In this document: in pieces, positions 1-7,326 of the stretch
Layout of the letters: each line of letters starts with the position of its first letter
Numbering within the stretch: position 1 is the stretch's first letter
Assembly (NCBI GenBank): GCA_964412105.1
Contig: CAYPNM010000070.1
Coordinates: 1-12,110 of the forward strand
Direction: 5' to 3'
DNA: 12,110 nucleotides
From: JAKAGZ01 sp964412105
GTDB lineage: Bacteria; Bacteroidota; Ignavibacteria; Ignavibacteriales; Ignavibacteriaceae
The notes under the pieces: generated by a model
Seen by the model: only the letters and a program-made list of their open reading frames with translations
Databases searched by the model: none
Told to the model about the DNA's origin: nothing
Translations under genes and position numbers: made by a program

Positions 1-1423
1 GGAAATATAGTAATTCATGATGAAGTGAAACCATTTTCCAGGACTTATATAGCCGGGAAATTAAGAGAGTTAGAAAATAACAGGAATGCATTATCTGCAA
101 TCGATAAAGATGAACTCGAATTTTATAGAAAAGAATATGCAATCGACCTTTACACATTAATGCGTGAACCTCTGCCAGCACAACTGAGCATATTTCACAA
201 AGACGTAAACGGGCGGTTCAGGGCATTAACTTTTACACATTCACTATCACTATTTACATTTATGGCTGATCCTATACTAAAATATTCTGTATCCGATATA
301 AAAGGTGATTTTGCAAGCCATCTGCAGAACGGTGCACGTGCTTATGGATATATCTCTGATAATATAGGATTCAGTGTAAATTACAGCGATAATACGGAAA
401 GCGGGCCGTACCTTGATTACACAAAAAATTTTACTCCGGTACCGGGAATAGTTCATACCGGGACAACAGCAGCCGGTGTGCAAAACCTGCAGTATGACGA
501 AGTAAATGCCGATGTTTCAATTGATTGGAAGTGGGGGACATTCACTTTTGCAAAGGATTATCTAAATTGGGGAAGCGGTGTGAACGGACAGATAATTCTT
601 TCGGACAAAGCTCCGTCGTTTCCTTTTATCAGGCTGGATATCAGCCCGGTTAACTGGTTAAGGTTTACCTATATCCATGGGTGGCTGCATTCCGGCATAC
701 TGGATTCAACAACTCTGAGGTCAACATCGGTACCGGGAAGGAATAATTTTCTTGAAGTTCCAAAATTTATTGCCGCGCATCTTCTATCTTTTGATTTGAG
801 CCGGAAGTTGACATTTTCTATTGGGGAGTCGATAGTTTACAGCGACAGGATTGAACCAGTTTACCTTATTCCCGTTATGTTTTTCAGAGCAGCTGATCAT
901 TATCTGCAGAAGGACAGCAGCAATTCCGGTTCAAACGCGCAAATGTTTGCTAATGTATATTATAAAATTCCCAGATTGAAAATACAGTTGTACAGCAGTC
1001 TCTTTATTGATGAACTTTCAATCACTTCCTTGCTCAAAGGTGAAAACGGGCCTTCCGCAGTAGCATATACTTTCGGAGCTAAGGCGGCAGACCTAATTTT
1101 TCCCAATTCAGAGACAGTTCTTGAATATACCCGTGTAAATCCTTTTGTTTATATGAATTCCAATGACGCTCAAACTTATACCAGTCGCGGATATACACTG
1201 GGCGAGTGGATCGGAAGCAATGCAGACGTAGCATATTTTTCTTATATTCAATATCTGGAAAGGGGATTATCTGCGGGTATTAGTGTCAGATATGCAAGAG
1301 AGGGCGGTAAAGAACAACCACAACAGCAATATGAGCTTCCTTATCCTCCTTTCCTGTTTGGAAAAAGGAAGAATGATCTTGAAATTTCGTTAAGTCTCAG
1401 GTATGAAATAATTAATAGTTTGA
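1..1423 (+). CDS. Wzi-like capsule assembly / outer-membrane beta-barrel protein, partial at both ends
   Basis: The frame is open from base 1 (reading GNIVIHDEV before KPFSRTYIAGKL), so the true start lies upstream; the GTG at 25 is only the first start-like codon in the window. About 474 codons are seen before the sequence enters the N gap. The N-terminal part is helical and charged (KLRELENN, then DKDELEFYRKEYAID), followed by many alternating beta-strands rich in Tyr and Phe, such as LEISLSLRYEI just before the gap. This pattern fits the Wzi capsule-assembly family, outer-membrane barrels of roughly 480 residues or more that help hold or assemble surface polysaccharide. The next genes encode an SLBB protein and a Wzc-like kinase, which supports a role in polysaccharide export. 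Since the visible length already equals that of Wzi, little may be missing at the 3' end. The family call rests on general pattern and context, not on a catalytic motif; another outer-membrane barrel is possible. Confidence 0.62.
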
Positions 1424-1523
1424 NNNNNNNNNNNNNNNNNNNNNNNNNNNNNNNNNNNNNNNNNNNNNNNNNNNNNNNNNNNNNNNNNNNNNNNNNNNNN
1501 NNNNNNNNNNNNNNNNNNNNNNN
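1424..1523. other. Assembly gap of exactly 100 N
   Basis: There are 100 consecutive N. A round 100 is the usual placeholder for a scaffold gap of unknown size, so reading frames must not be carried across it. It hides the 3' end of the Wzi-like gene and possibly more. Directly after the gap, in one frame, the bases read GGA GTT TGT TAA, with the TAA (1533-1535) overlapping the ATG of the next gene as TAATG. This may be the stop of the upstream gene, but that cannot be decided from the window. Confidence 0.95.
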
Positions 1524-1534
1524 GGAGTTTGTTA

Positions 1535-2047
1535 ATGAGAAATGTTCTTATAATAGTAACTTTAGTAGTATGGGCCGGGATTGTATTTGCACAAGGACAG
1601 GATGTGCAGTTGGGAAGGGATAACCTACAGCAATTGAGAAATAATCCGGGAGCGTTGTATGATTATTCAGATCCTCAGTCAGTAAACATAAAAGTAGCAG
1701 TCTGGGGTTTTGTAAAATTTCCCGGGAGGTATATTGTTCCAGTAAATACAAAAGTATCGGACCTTCTCTCCTTAGCCGGAGGTCCGGTTTCCGAAGCAAG
1801 AGTAGATGAATTCCGGCTTGTCAGAACAAATTCAGATTCTTCCCAATCAGTCATTAATCTAAATTATAACGATTTTCTTTATAACACGGATGTTTCAAAA
1901 ATTAATAATACATTGACTTTAAAAGCCGGAGATATATTACTGGCGACCGGAGGACCTCCAAGGATGTTTTTCAGAGATTATTTTTCAATCGGGATATCAA
2001 TTGTTTCACTCCTCCTTTCTGTTATAATATTAGTCCGGCAAGGATAA
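1535..2047 (+). CDS. Short SLBB-domain polysaccharide export-type protein with signal peptide and C-terminal membrane helix
   Basis: This is a 170-residue protein. I chose the ATG at 1535 because GGAG at 1524-1527 sits 7 nt upstream; a TTG at 1529 would lie too close to that site. Residues 1-19 form a signal peptide (MRNVLIIVTLVVWAGIVFA) with no lipobox cysteine. Residues about 51-135 resemble an SLBB domain, with the typical V-x-G-x-V-x-x-P-G-x-Y start (V56 to Y66) and an LAGGP turn at 80-84. Residues about 150-167 form a hydrophobic helix ending in VRQG. SLBB domains occur in Wza-type polysaccharide exporters and bind sugars or partner proteins. The N-terminal poly-export domain of Wza is absent, so this is not a complete Wza. 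It ends 9 nt before the tyrosine kinase gene and is surely in the same operon. The final helix could anchor it in the inner membrane or, as in Wza, line an outer-membrane pore; the sequence does not decide this. Confidence 0.8.
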   Translation: MRNVLIIVTLVVWAGIVFAQGQDVQLGRDNLQQLRNNPGALYDYSDPQSVNIKVAVWGFVKFPGRYIVPVNTKVSDLLSLAGGPVSEARVDEFRLVRTNSDSSQSVINLNYNDFLYNTDVSKINNTLTLKAGDILLATGGPPRMFFRDYFSIGISIVSLLLSVIILVRQG

Positions 2048-2056
2048 AAATTAACT

Positions 2057-4324
2057 ATGAATGATCTGAATAATAATCTGGAACTGGAGAAAGAAAATAA
2101 GTTATCGCTTAAAGATTACTATTATCTGATCAGAAATAATTTATTGATAGTATCTATTATTATTTTGGTAAGTCTTTCCGCAGCAATCCTCTATGCTTAT
2201 AAACAGGTAGACATTTACCAGGCTACTGCTTCTCTGAAAATCACGAAACCTCAAAGCAATATACTTACAACTCAGTTTACAACTGATGCCGGAGATTTCA
2301 GCAGCGACAGATTCATTGCCAATGAAATTGAGATCATAAAAAGTTATTCTGTGCGAAAAAGAACTGCGCGGGAAATAATTTCTTATTTCAAAAATGACTC
2401 CGCCTCCAATAAAAGCAAATATTCAGTTATTTATGATAGTAAAAATAACAGGTCACATGACCCCAATGGTAAAATTCTAAATGCCGATCAATTAGCCAGC
2501 CTGCTGGGCAGCATCGTTTCCGTGCAACAGAAAAGAGGATTAGATTTCGTAGAAATTGCCGCAGAATCACCTTCACCGTACGAAGCGGCTTTAATAACTA
2601 ATATTTATTCCAACGAATACAAGCAGTACAACCTAGAATCTACCAGAGGACAGCTCACTAATGTAAGAGAATTTCTTGAAAAGCAATCCGCGGACAAACT
2701 AAATGATCTGAGACAGGCGGAAGATCAGTTGAGCAAGTTTCAGGAAAAGGGTGGAATAATTTCTCTGGATGCTCAATCACAGAATCTCATTCAACAATTG
2801 ACCTCGCTGGAAGCGCAGAGGGATGCTACTAAAATTGACATAAAATCTTCACAGACCGAGCTTGAATCACTTAAAGCTGAACTTAACAGGCAAAGCCCTA
2901 AGGTAGCTGGTTACCTGGAAAGTCTTGCTTCAGAAGCCTATATAAAAGAATTGCAGGATAATATCGCCAAGCTTCAGGTTAACCGGGATCTTGTTCAGGT
3001 TAATAAAAATAATGTTGATAACAATTTATTAAATAATAATTATAACGGAGAAATAAACCGGCTCAAGAATATCTTAAATGAGAAAATTCAATCGTTAAAA
3101 ACAGATGAGCCCGGCGGCAATCCTGATATTTTAAAGGATCTGAGCCAGAAGATTCTTAATGCCCAGATAAGGATAAAATCATACCAGATCACCCTTGATG
3201 AGCTGGATTCAGTATTGAAAAAATATGAAGAGAAATTTAACGCACTTCCAGCAACCGCAATTGAATATGCCAGGTTTGAAAGGCAGAGAGAAGCATCCGA
3301 GAAATTGTATTCACTTGTCGAAGAGAAATACCAGGAAGCCCTGGTTAATGAGCAGTCTAAGCCCGGTAACGTTCAGATAATAGATAGTGCCAGGCCTCCT
3401 ACACTGCCTTCAAAGCCCAACAGGATATTAATTATATTGACAGGTTTGTTGATTGGTTGTGTAATTGCTTTAGGTTTTGTTTTCATCAGTAATTATTTCG
3501 ATAATACCATAAAGACTGCTGAAGATATCGAGAGAAGGAATATTAACCTGTTGGCCTGGATACCTGTAATTGAAGGACTGGGTGTTAACGGGAACAGCAA
3601 TTTTGAAGTTATTGTAGCTCAAAAACCGGATTCCATTCCAAGCGAGGCCTTCAGGGCTTTGAGAACGAGAGTCCAGTTTTCTAAAATAGGGAAGGACGCG
3701 CTGAAGACTATTCTTATTACCTCTCCCGCTCCAAGCGAAGGTAAGACTACAATTGCAATAAATCTTGCCGGAACATTTGCCCAGAGCAATAAGAAGACTT
3801 TAATTATTGATTCTGATTTAAGAAAGCCGCGTGTGCACACTGTTTTTAAGTCTCATAGGGCTCCGGGTTTGATCGATTATCTTTTTGAACGAGCTACATT
3901 AAACGAGATTATACGGCCGACAGAAATTGACAATCTATCATATATACCTACGGGTACAATTCCGCCAAATCCATCGGAGATGCTTGAATCAATTCCCATG
4001 CAGGATTTTCTGAACGATATGAGAAAGAAATTTGATATAATTATAATGGATTCAGCGCCGGTGATAGCCGTAACGGATTCAGAAATATTGTCGCGCAAGG
4101 TTGATGCAACCATACTTGTTACGACAGCTGAAGTAACGGAAATAGATCTTATGGAAAAAGCAGTGCAGCTCATAAAGAATGAACATTCTTCATTTATTGG
4201 TGTTGTTCTCAATAAATTTTCCTACAGGCCGGGATACGGTTCATACTACAAGTATTATTATTACTACTCTCAGCCTTCTAACGGACACTCGCACCTTGAG
4301 CTTAATGACAAGCAGAAAAATTAA
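2057..4324 (+). CDS. Wzc-like polysaccharide co-polymerase / bacterial tyrosine autokinase (BY-kinase)
   Basis: This 755-residue fusion has a Wzz chain-length domain and a cytoplasmic kinase. Membrane helices lie at about 29-48 and 457-480. Between them is a long periplasmic coiled coil (about 200-400) with an Asn-rich stretch near 315-335. The Pro-rich Wzz motif (ARPPTLPSKP) precedes helix 2. The kinase shows Walker A SPAPSEGKTT (556-565), Walker A' LIIDSDLRKPR (582-592) and Walker B FDIIIMDSAP (659-668). The tail has nine Tyr between 723 and 737, the autophosphorylation cluster typical of this family. BY-kinases of the Wzc type control polymer length and export through cycles of phosphorylation and oligomerisation; a separate Wzb-like phosphatase would be expected but is not in this window. 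The start ATG has only a weak AAGGAT site (2039-2044) 12 nt upstream, inside the end of the SLBB gene, suggesting coupled translation. Length and domain order are normal for the family. Confidence 0.95.
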   Translation: MNDLNNNLELEKENKLSLKDYYYLIRNNLLIVSIIILVSLSAAILYAYKQVDIYQATASLKITKPQSNILTTQFTTDAGDFSSDRFIANEIEIIKSYSVRKRTAREIISYFKNDSASNKSKYSVIYDSKNNRSHDPNGKILNADQLASLLGSIVSVQQKRGLDFVEIAAESPSPYEAALITNIYSNEYKQYNLESTRGQLTNVREFLEKQSADKLNDLRQAEDQLSKFQEKGGIISLDAQSQNLIQQLTSLEAQRDATKIDIKSSQTELESLKAELNRQSPKVAGYLESLASEAYIKELQDNIAKLQVNRDLVQVNKNNVDNNLLNNNYNGEINRLKNILNEKIQSLKTDEPGGNPDILKDLSQKILNAQIRIKSYQITLDELDSVLKKYEEKFNALPATAIEYARFERQREASEKLYSLVEEKYQEALVNEQSKPGNVQIIDSARPPTLPSKPNRILIILTGLLIGCVIALGFVFISNYFDNTIKTAEDIERRNINLLAWIPVIEGLGVNGNSNFEVIVAQKPDSIPSEAFRALRTRVQFSKIGKDALKTILITSPAPSEGKTTIAINLAGTFAQSNKKTLIIDSDLRKPRVHTVFKSHRAPGLIDYLFERATLNEIIRPTEIDNLSYIPTGTIPPNPSEMLESIPMQDFLNDMRKKFDIIIMDSAPVIAVTDSEILSRKVDATILVTTAEVTEIDLMEKAVQLIKNEHSSFIGVVLNKFSYRPGYGSYYKYYYYYSQPSNGHSHLELNDKQKN

Positions 4325-4379
4325 TGAACACTCTTCTGCAAACTCATAAGATAAGATGGTGGATTTATAGCAGGGTATA

Positions 4380-5222
4380 ATGTTTGATAAGAGTTCTTTA
4401 AAAAAAATTAAACTGGTCGTTTTTGATTTAGATGGCACATTACTGGATAATCAGGGAGTTATTAGCAATCGCACAGTCAATCTGATCAATAAATTGCAAT
4501 CTGAAGGAATACTTTTTACAATTGCATCCGGACGAATTCATTCCGCGCTTGATGAATATGCAAAGTCGCTTAATATTAATATTCCAATAATTTCACTTGA
4601 CGGATGCTGCATTAGCAATCCTAAAACCGAAGAGATAATCTTTGAATCTTTCATCCCAGTCAGGTATGTAGACAAAGCGCTCGAATACGCCGACAAGTTT
4701 CTTTTAAATATAGCTCTTTGCCGGACAGAAGCTATTTACTTTACTGAATCCAACTCTGCTATGAAAGAGATGATGAATAAATTCGGAGCGAAGTTTGAAG
4801 AGATTGAGGATTATAACAGCATAAAAGATAAAACGCTGGAGATTGTTTTTGCATCGGATTACAAGGATAATATAAAGTATGTTTATGACCGGCTAAAATT
4901 TCCTTATACATTCGGATTAAATGTTTCCTACTATAAATCTCACAGGCAGGAAGGGATATATTATCTTGAAGTCAGGAAACGAGGTGCGAATAAAGGCAAG
5001 GCATTAAGAAAATTGCTGAGCAACATTTCCATAAAAGTGGGAAATGTTGCAGTTATAGGAGACTGGTTTAACGATATAAGTCTGTTTGAAACGGGTGCAT
5101 TGAAGGTTACGCTTGAAAACGGAATATTCGAGTTAAAATCAATGGCAGACATAGTCATTCATAAAAGCAATGATGAAGAAGGGGTTGCGGAATTTCTTAA
5201 TATGCTTGCAAAGGTCAAGTAA
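4380..5222 (+). CDS. HAD-superfamily hydrolase, Cof-type (subfamily IIB)
   Basis: This 280-residue cytoplasmic phosphatase has all four HAD motifs: motif I FDLDGT with nucleophile D16 and acid D18, motif II at IASGR (S50), motif III in ANKGKAL (K205), and motif IV GDWFND (D228, D232). The cap region lies between motifs II and III, as in Cof proteins. These enzymes dephosphorylate sugar phosphates, flavin mononucleotide or other small phosphate esters; the substrate cannot be read from sequence. The start ATG at 4380 has a weak AGGG at 4372-4375. It begins 55 nt after the tyrosine kinase gene on the same strand, with no terminator-like hairpin between, so it may be co-transcribed. The motif IV residues W229 and F230 are bulkier than the more common GD-x-x-ND fillers but leave the acids intact. 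I am sure of the fold and unsure of any link to polysaccharide synthesis. Confidence 0.9.
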   Translation: MFDKSSLKKIKLVVFDLDGTLLDNQGVISNRTVNLINKLQSEGILFTIASGRIHSALDEYAKSLNINIPIISLDGCCISNPKTEEIIFESFIPVRYVDKALEYADKFLLNIALCRTEAIYFTESNSAMKEMMNKFGAKFEEIEDYNSIKDKTLEIVFASDYKDNIKYVYDRLKFPYTFGLNVSYYKSHRQEGIYYLEVRKRGANKGKALRKLLSNISIKVGNVAVIGDWFNDISLFETGALKVTLENGIFELKSMADIVIHKSNDEEGVAEFLNMLAKVK

Positions 5223-5255
5223 AAAAATAATTCCGGTTTAAAAAACGGATTAGTA

Positions 5256-5543
5256 ATGGCTAATTATAATTTATTTACTGTAAAAGACCCGTCATTTGAT
5301 CCCTGTCCGTCGTGCGGGAAAATAGCAACCTTGAGAAGGTCCAGGACAAAAAATATCGGGGAGTGGTCGTTAAAAAACTTTTTCTTTTACAGCTATTGCC
5401 GCTGCCGCGAATGCGGTTGGAGGGGTAAGCGCTCAACCTTAGTATTTAAGGTTAAATCTTTAAGACTGATTATTCTCTATTTAGTAATGGCATTTATTAT
5501 TGGAGAATTGATCTGGTTTATCCTTAATAAATTATATCACTAA
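5256..5543 (+). CDS. Small zinc-ribbon protein with one membrane helix, function unknown
   Basis: This is a 95-residue protein that I do not recognise as a named family. CPSCG (C17, C20) and CRECGW (C50, C53) form two CxxC knuckles about 29 residues apart, the spacing of a zinc ribbon; C48 is an additional cysteine. Basic residues surround the knuckles (RRSRTK, RGKR). Residues about 69-90 form a single hydrophobic helix near the C-terminus, so the ribbon should face the cytoplasm, judging from the many positive charges before the helix. It starts 33 nt after the HAD gene and is the last gene before a 442-bp gene-free region, so it probably closes this transcription unit. No clear ribosome binding site is seen. 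The codon use resembles the neighbours and the cysteine pattern supports a real gene. Confidence 0.78.
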   Translation: MANYNLFTVKDPSFDPCPSCGKIATLRRSRTKNIGEWSLKNFFFYSYCRCRECGWRGKRSTLVFKVKSLRLIILYLVMAFIIGELIWFILNKLYH

Positions 5544-5720
5544 GAATTTGAATGTTCAGGTCCTTTCAATATTATTTCCTCATATTTATTTAACCTTTCT
5601 ATCAGCCCATCCTAAAATTTAGAATATCAATCATATCTGTGCATTATTTATCTCCCCTTAATAAATCAAGTAATCTAATCGGGATATTGCTAATCTGAGT
5701 TTTTACAATATGTCTTTTGA

Positions 5721-5736
5721 AATAAGGTAATAAGGT
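5721..5736. repeat. Tandem 8-bp repeat AATAAGGT x2
   Basis: AATAAGGT occurs twice back to back. It could be a pair of protein-binding half-sites or chance in AT-rich DNA. It lies 250 bp before the MATE start. Confidence 0.5.
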
Positions 5737-5762
5737 TATCATTGCCTTTTAGTAATTAAAAA

Positions 5763-5802
5763 AGAATAGTATTCGTCCTTATTACATTATTAGAATAGTA
5801 TT
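5763..5802. repeat. 11-bp direct repeat AGAATAGTATT, two copies 29 bp apart
   Basis: The copies are at 5763-5773 and 5792-5802. The 29-bp distance is close to three helix turns, as for regulator sites on one DNA face. Function is inferred; no known operator is recognised. Confidence 0.55.
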
Positions 5803-5835
5803 TTTTGGGAATTGAAATTAGCAGGAAGGCAAATT

Positions 5836-5859
5836 ATGTACGAACGGAAAGTTATATAA
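5836..5859 (+). other. Candidate leader peptide ORF (MYERKVI), 7 codons
   Basis: A strong Shine-Dalgarno-like AGGAAGG at 5823-5829 stands 6 nt before an ATG that opens a 7-codon frame ending in TAA. It is the best ribosome binding site in the region and does not belong to any long frame. It lies 126 nt before the MATE gene on the same strand. Its end overlaps the 10-bp palindrome GTTATATAAC (5851-5860), which is followed by a T-rich stretch. A regulatory leader is possible; a chance purine run is equally possible. Confidence 0.25.
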
Positions 5860-5907
5860 CTCTTTTTTCTATTTACAATTGATCTTGTACAACTGTCATA
5901 CCAATAT

Positions 5908-5928
5908 TTACCATTCCAGCGCTGGTAA
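5908..5928. promoter_or_regulatory. Inverted repeat TTACCA-N9-TGGTAA, candidate operator
   Basis: TTACCA (5908-5913) and TGGTAA (5923-5928) are perfect complements and flank an overlapping 10-bp palindrome CCAGCGCTGG (5916-5925), a GC-rich island in AT-rich DNA. It ends 6 bp upstream of the possible -35 box of the MATE gene, a usual place for a regulator site. The regulator is not in the window. Confidence 0.4.
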
Positions 5929-5934
5929 TAAAAC

Positions 5935-5963
5935 TTTTCAATCTTCCAAATACATTATATATT
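5935..5963 (+). promoter_or_regulatory. Possible sigma70-like promoter for the MATE gene
   Basis: TTTTCA (5935-5940, four of six matches to TTGACA) and TATATT (5958-5963, five of six to TATAAT) are 17 bp apart. Transcription would begin near 5970 and give a leader of about 16 nt before the ATG at 5986. AT-rich sequence produces such matches by chance, and the promoter consensus of this lineage is uncertain. Confidence 0.3.
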
Positions 5964-5985
5964 TATGTTCTGTTATTAGGATTCT

Positions 5986-7323
5986 ATGCCTGCGTTTAAA
6001 GTACATATAAAGAATACACTGTCACTTGCCTATCCAGTAATTATCGGCCAGCTTGGTTACATAGCGATGGGCGTTGTTGACAGCATAATGGTGGGAAAAC
6101 TTGGTGCCACTCCTCTTGCAGCAGCGGCTTTAGCCAACGGACTATTTATTTTTATTTTAATAATAGGATTAGGAATTTCCTACGCTATAACTCCCCTTGT
6201 TGCTATTTCCGTTGGTGCCGAGAGGCATTATGAAAGCGGAATAATATTCAGGCAAGGCCTGCTGGTTGACATGGTGATGGGTATTATCTTAATGCTTCTT
6301 GTGTTCGTCTGCTCTGATTTTCTGAAATATCTTAATCAGCCTGCGGATGTTGTGAGACTGGCAAAATCATATCTGAATATATTGGGCTTTTCCATTCTCC
6401 CGATTATGCTTTTCCAGAGTTATAAACAATTTATTGAAGGATTGTCTTTTACAAGACCTGCTATGGTTTTTTCAATAATAGCAAATATCGTAAACTGGTT
6501 TGTAAACTGGCTTCTAATATTCGGTAATCTGGGTTTTCCGGCCATGGGGCTTGACGGTGCAGGGTGGGCCACTTTCTTTTCACGTCTTTTTATGGGAATC
6601 GGTTTAATGTGGTTCGTTATGGCGTCACCAACATATTCGGAGTATGATGTAACGTTTCATTTTAAGCAAATTAACTTAAAGATCATTAAAAAAATACTTG
6701 CACTCGGTCTGCCAAGCGCGTTTCAATACGTTTTTGAAGTCGGGGCTTTTTCTTTTGCTGCTGTGATGATCGGTTGGCTCGGCACGCAGCAATTAGCGGC
6801 ACATCAGATAGCCATTAATCTAGCATCTGTTTCCTTTATGTGTGCTCTTGGTGTTTCTGCAGCAGGAGCCATAAGGGTTGGTAATGCAGTCGGGAAAGAT
6901 GATGTGAAGGAAATCAGAAGATCCGGATTCTCCGCTATCGTTTTAGGCCAGATAATAATGGGAACATTCGGTATTATATTTATTTTCTTTAGAAATTTTC
7001 TTCCAACATTATACATAAGCGATCCTTCAGTAATTTCTACTGCATCTGTTCTGCTTATAATTGCATCGATTTTTCAGATTGCGGACGGGACACAGGCGGT
7101 CGGTATAGGAATACTTCGAGGGCTTATGGACGTTAAAGGGCCAACATTAATTACGTTTATAGCTTATTGGGTAATTGGCCTGCCGGTAGCGTATGTTTTG
7201 GGATTTACTTTCCAAATGTCTGTTGAGGGGGTATGGATTGGATTGTTGATAGGATTAACCGCTTCAGCCGCCATGCTATCATTCAGGTTTAACAGGAAGA
7301 GCAGGGAGAGGGTGGTAATTTAA
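5986..7323 (+). CDS. MATE-family multidrug efflux transporter, NorM type
   Basis: This is a 445-residue integral membrane protein of about 12 helices in two homologous halves, the second beginning near residue 238 (LALGLPSAFQY). MATE transporters expel cationic drugs, dyes and toxic metabolites in exchange for Na+ or H+. The three membrane carboxylates known from Vibrio NorM (D36, E255, D371, recalled from memory) have counterparts at a constant offset of four: D32 in MGVVDSIMVG, E251 in YVFEVGAF and D367 in IADGTQ. This places it in the NorM branch and suggests cation coupling is intact. The ATG at 5986 is supported by AGGA at 5978-5981 with 4 nt spacing. The gene stands alone on the + strand behind a long upstream region and converges with the hydrolase gene; a palindrome follows its stop by 3 nt. 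The exported substrate cannot be predicted. Confidence 0.95.
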   Translation: MPAFKVHIKNTLSLAYPVIIGQLGYIAMGVVDSIMVGKLGATPLAAAALANGLFIFILIIGLGISYAITPLVAISVGAERHYESGIIFRQGLLVDMVMGIILMLLVFVCSDFLKYLNQPADVVRLAKSYLNILGFSILPIMLFQSYKQFIEGLSFTRPAMVFSIIANIVNWFVNWLLIFGNLGFPAMGLDGAGWATFFSRLFMGIGLMWFVMASPTYSEYDVTFHFKQINLKIIKKILALGLPSAFQYVFEVGAFSFAAVMIGWLGTQQLAAHQIAINLASVSFMCALGVSAAGAIRVGNAVGKDDVKEIRRSGFSAIVLGQIIMGTFGIIFIFFRNFLPTLYISDPSVISTASVLLIIASIFQIADGTQAVGIGILRGLMDVKGPTLITFIAYWVIGLPVAYVLGFTFQMSVEGVWIGLLIGLTASAAMLSFRFNRKSRERVVI

Positions 7324-7326
7324 TGA

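Larger units (their letters stand above)
5544..5985. other. Gene-free 442-bp AT-rich region upstream of the MATE gene
   Basis: I see no gene-sized ORF on either strand with coding character. The stretch holds a tandem 8-mer (5721-5736), an 11-bp direct repeat (5763-5773 and 5792-5802), a tiny ORF with a strong ribosome binding site (5823-5859), an inverted repeat (5908-5928) and a possible promoter (5935-5963). The first about 170 bases show nothing I can name. Confidence 0.7.

Noticed and set aside
1529..1534. TTG at 1529 as the start of the SLBB gene
   Set aside because: The GGAG ribosome binding site (1524-1527) is only 1 nt away, whereas the ATG at 1535 has normal 7-nt spacing and opens directly with a signal peptide.
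1524..1623. Continuation of the Wzi-like protein past the N run to a stop near 1623
   Set aside because: It depends on the gap being exactly 100 bases long; the residues after the gap have no barrel character and overlap the SLBB signal peptide in another frame.
3877..4212. A 111-codon open frame on the minus strand
   Set aside because: It is antisense to the kinase domain; the + strand frame carries Walker motifs, so this one is a by-product of codon use.
4241..4280. The Tyr-rich repeat (TAT/TAC codons) as a microsatellite or sequencing artefact
   Set aside because: A C-terminal tyrosine cluster is the normal autophosphorylation region of BY-kinases, and mixed TAT/TAC codons argue against simple slippage.
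5232..5251. Weak hairpin TCCG...CGGA between the HAD and zinc-ribbon genes as a terminator
   Set aside because: It has only a 4-bp GC-containing stem with a bulge and no T run; it is unlikely to separate the two genes.
5544..5985. A riboswitch, small RNA gene or CRISPR repeats in the long spacer
   Set aside because: No conserved riboswitch core, tRNA-like fold or regularly spaced repeats were found; the repeats present are only two-copy words.
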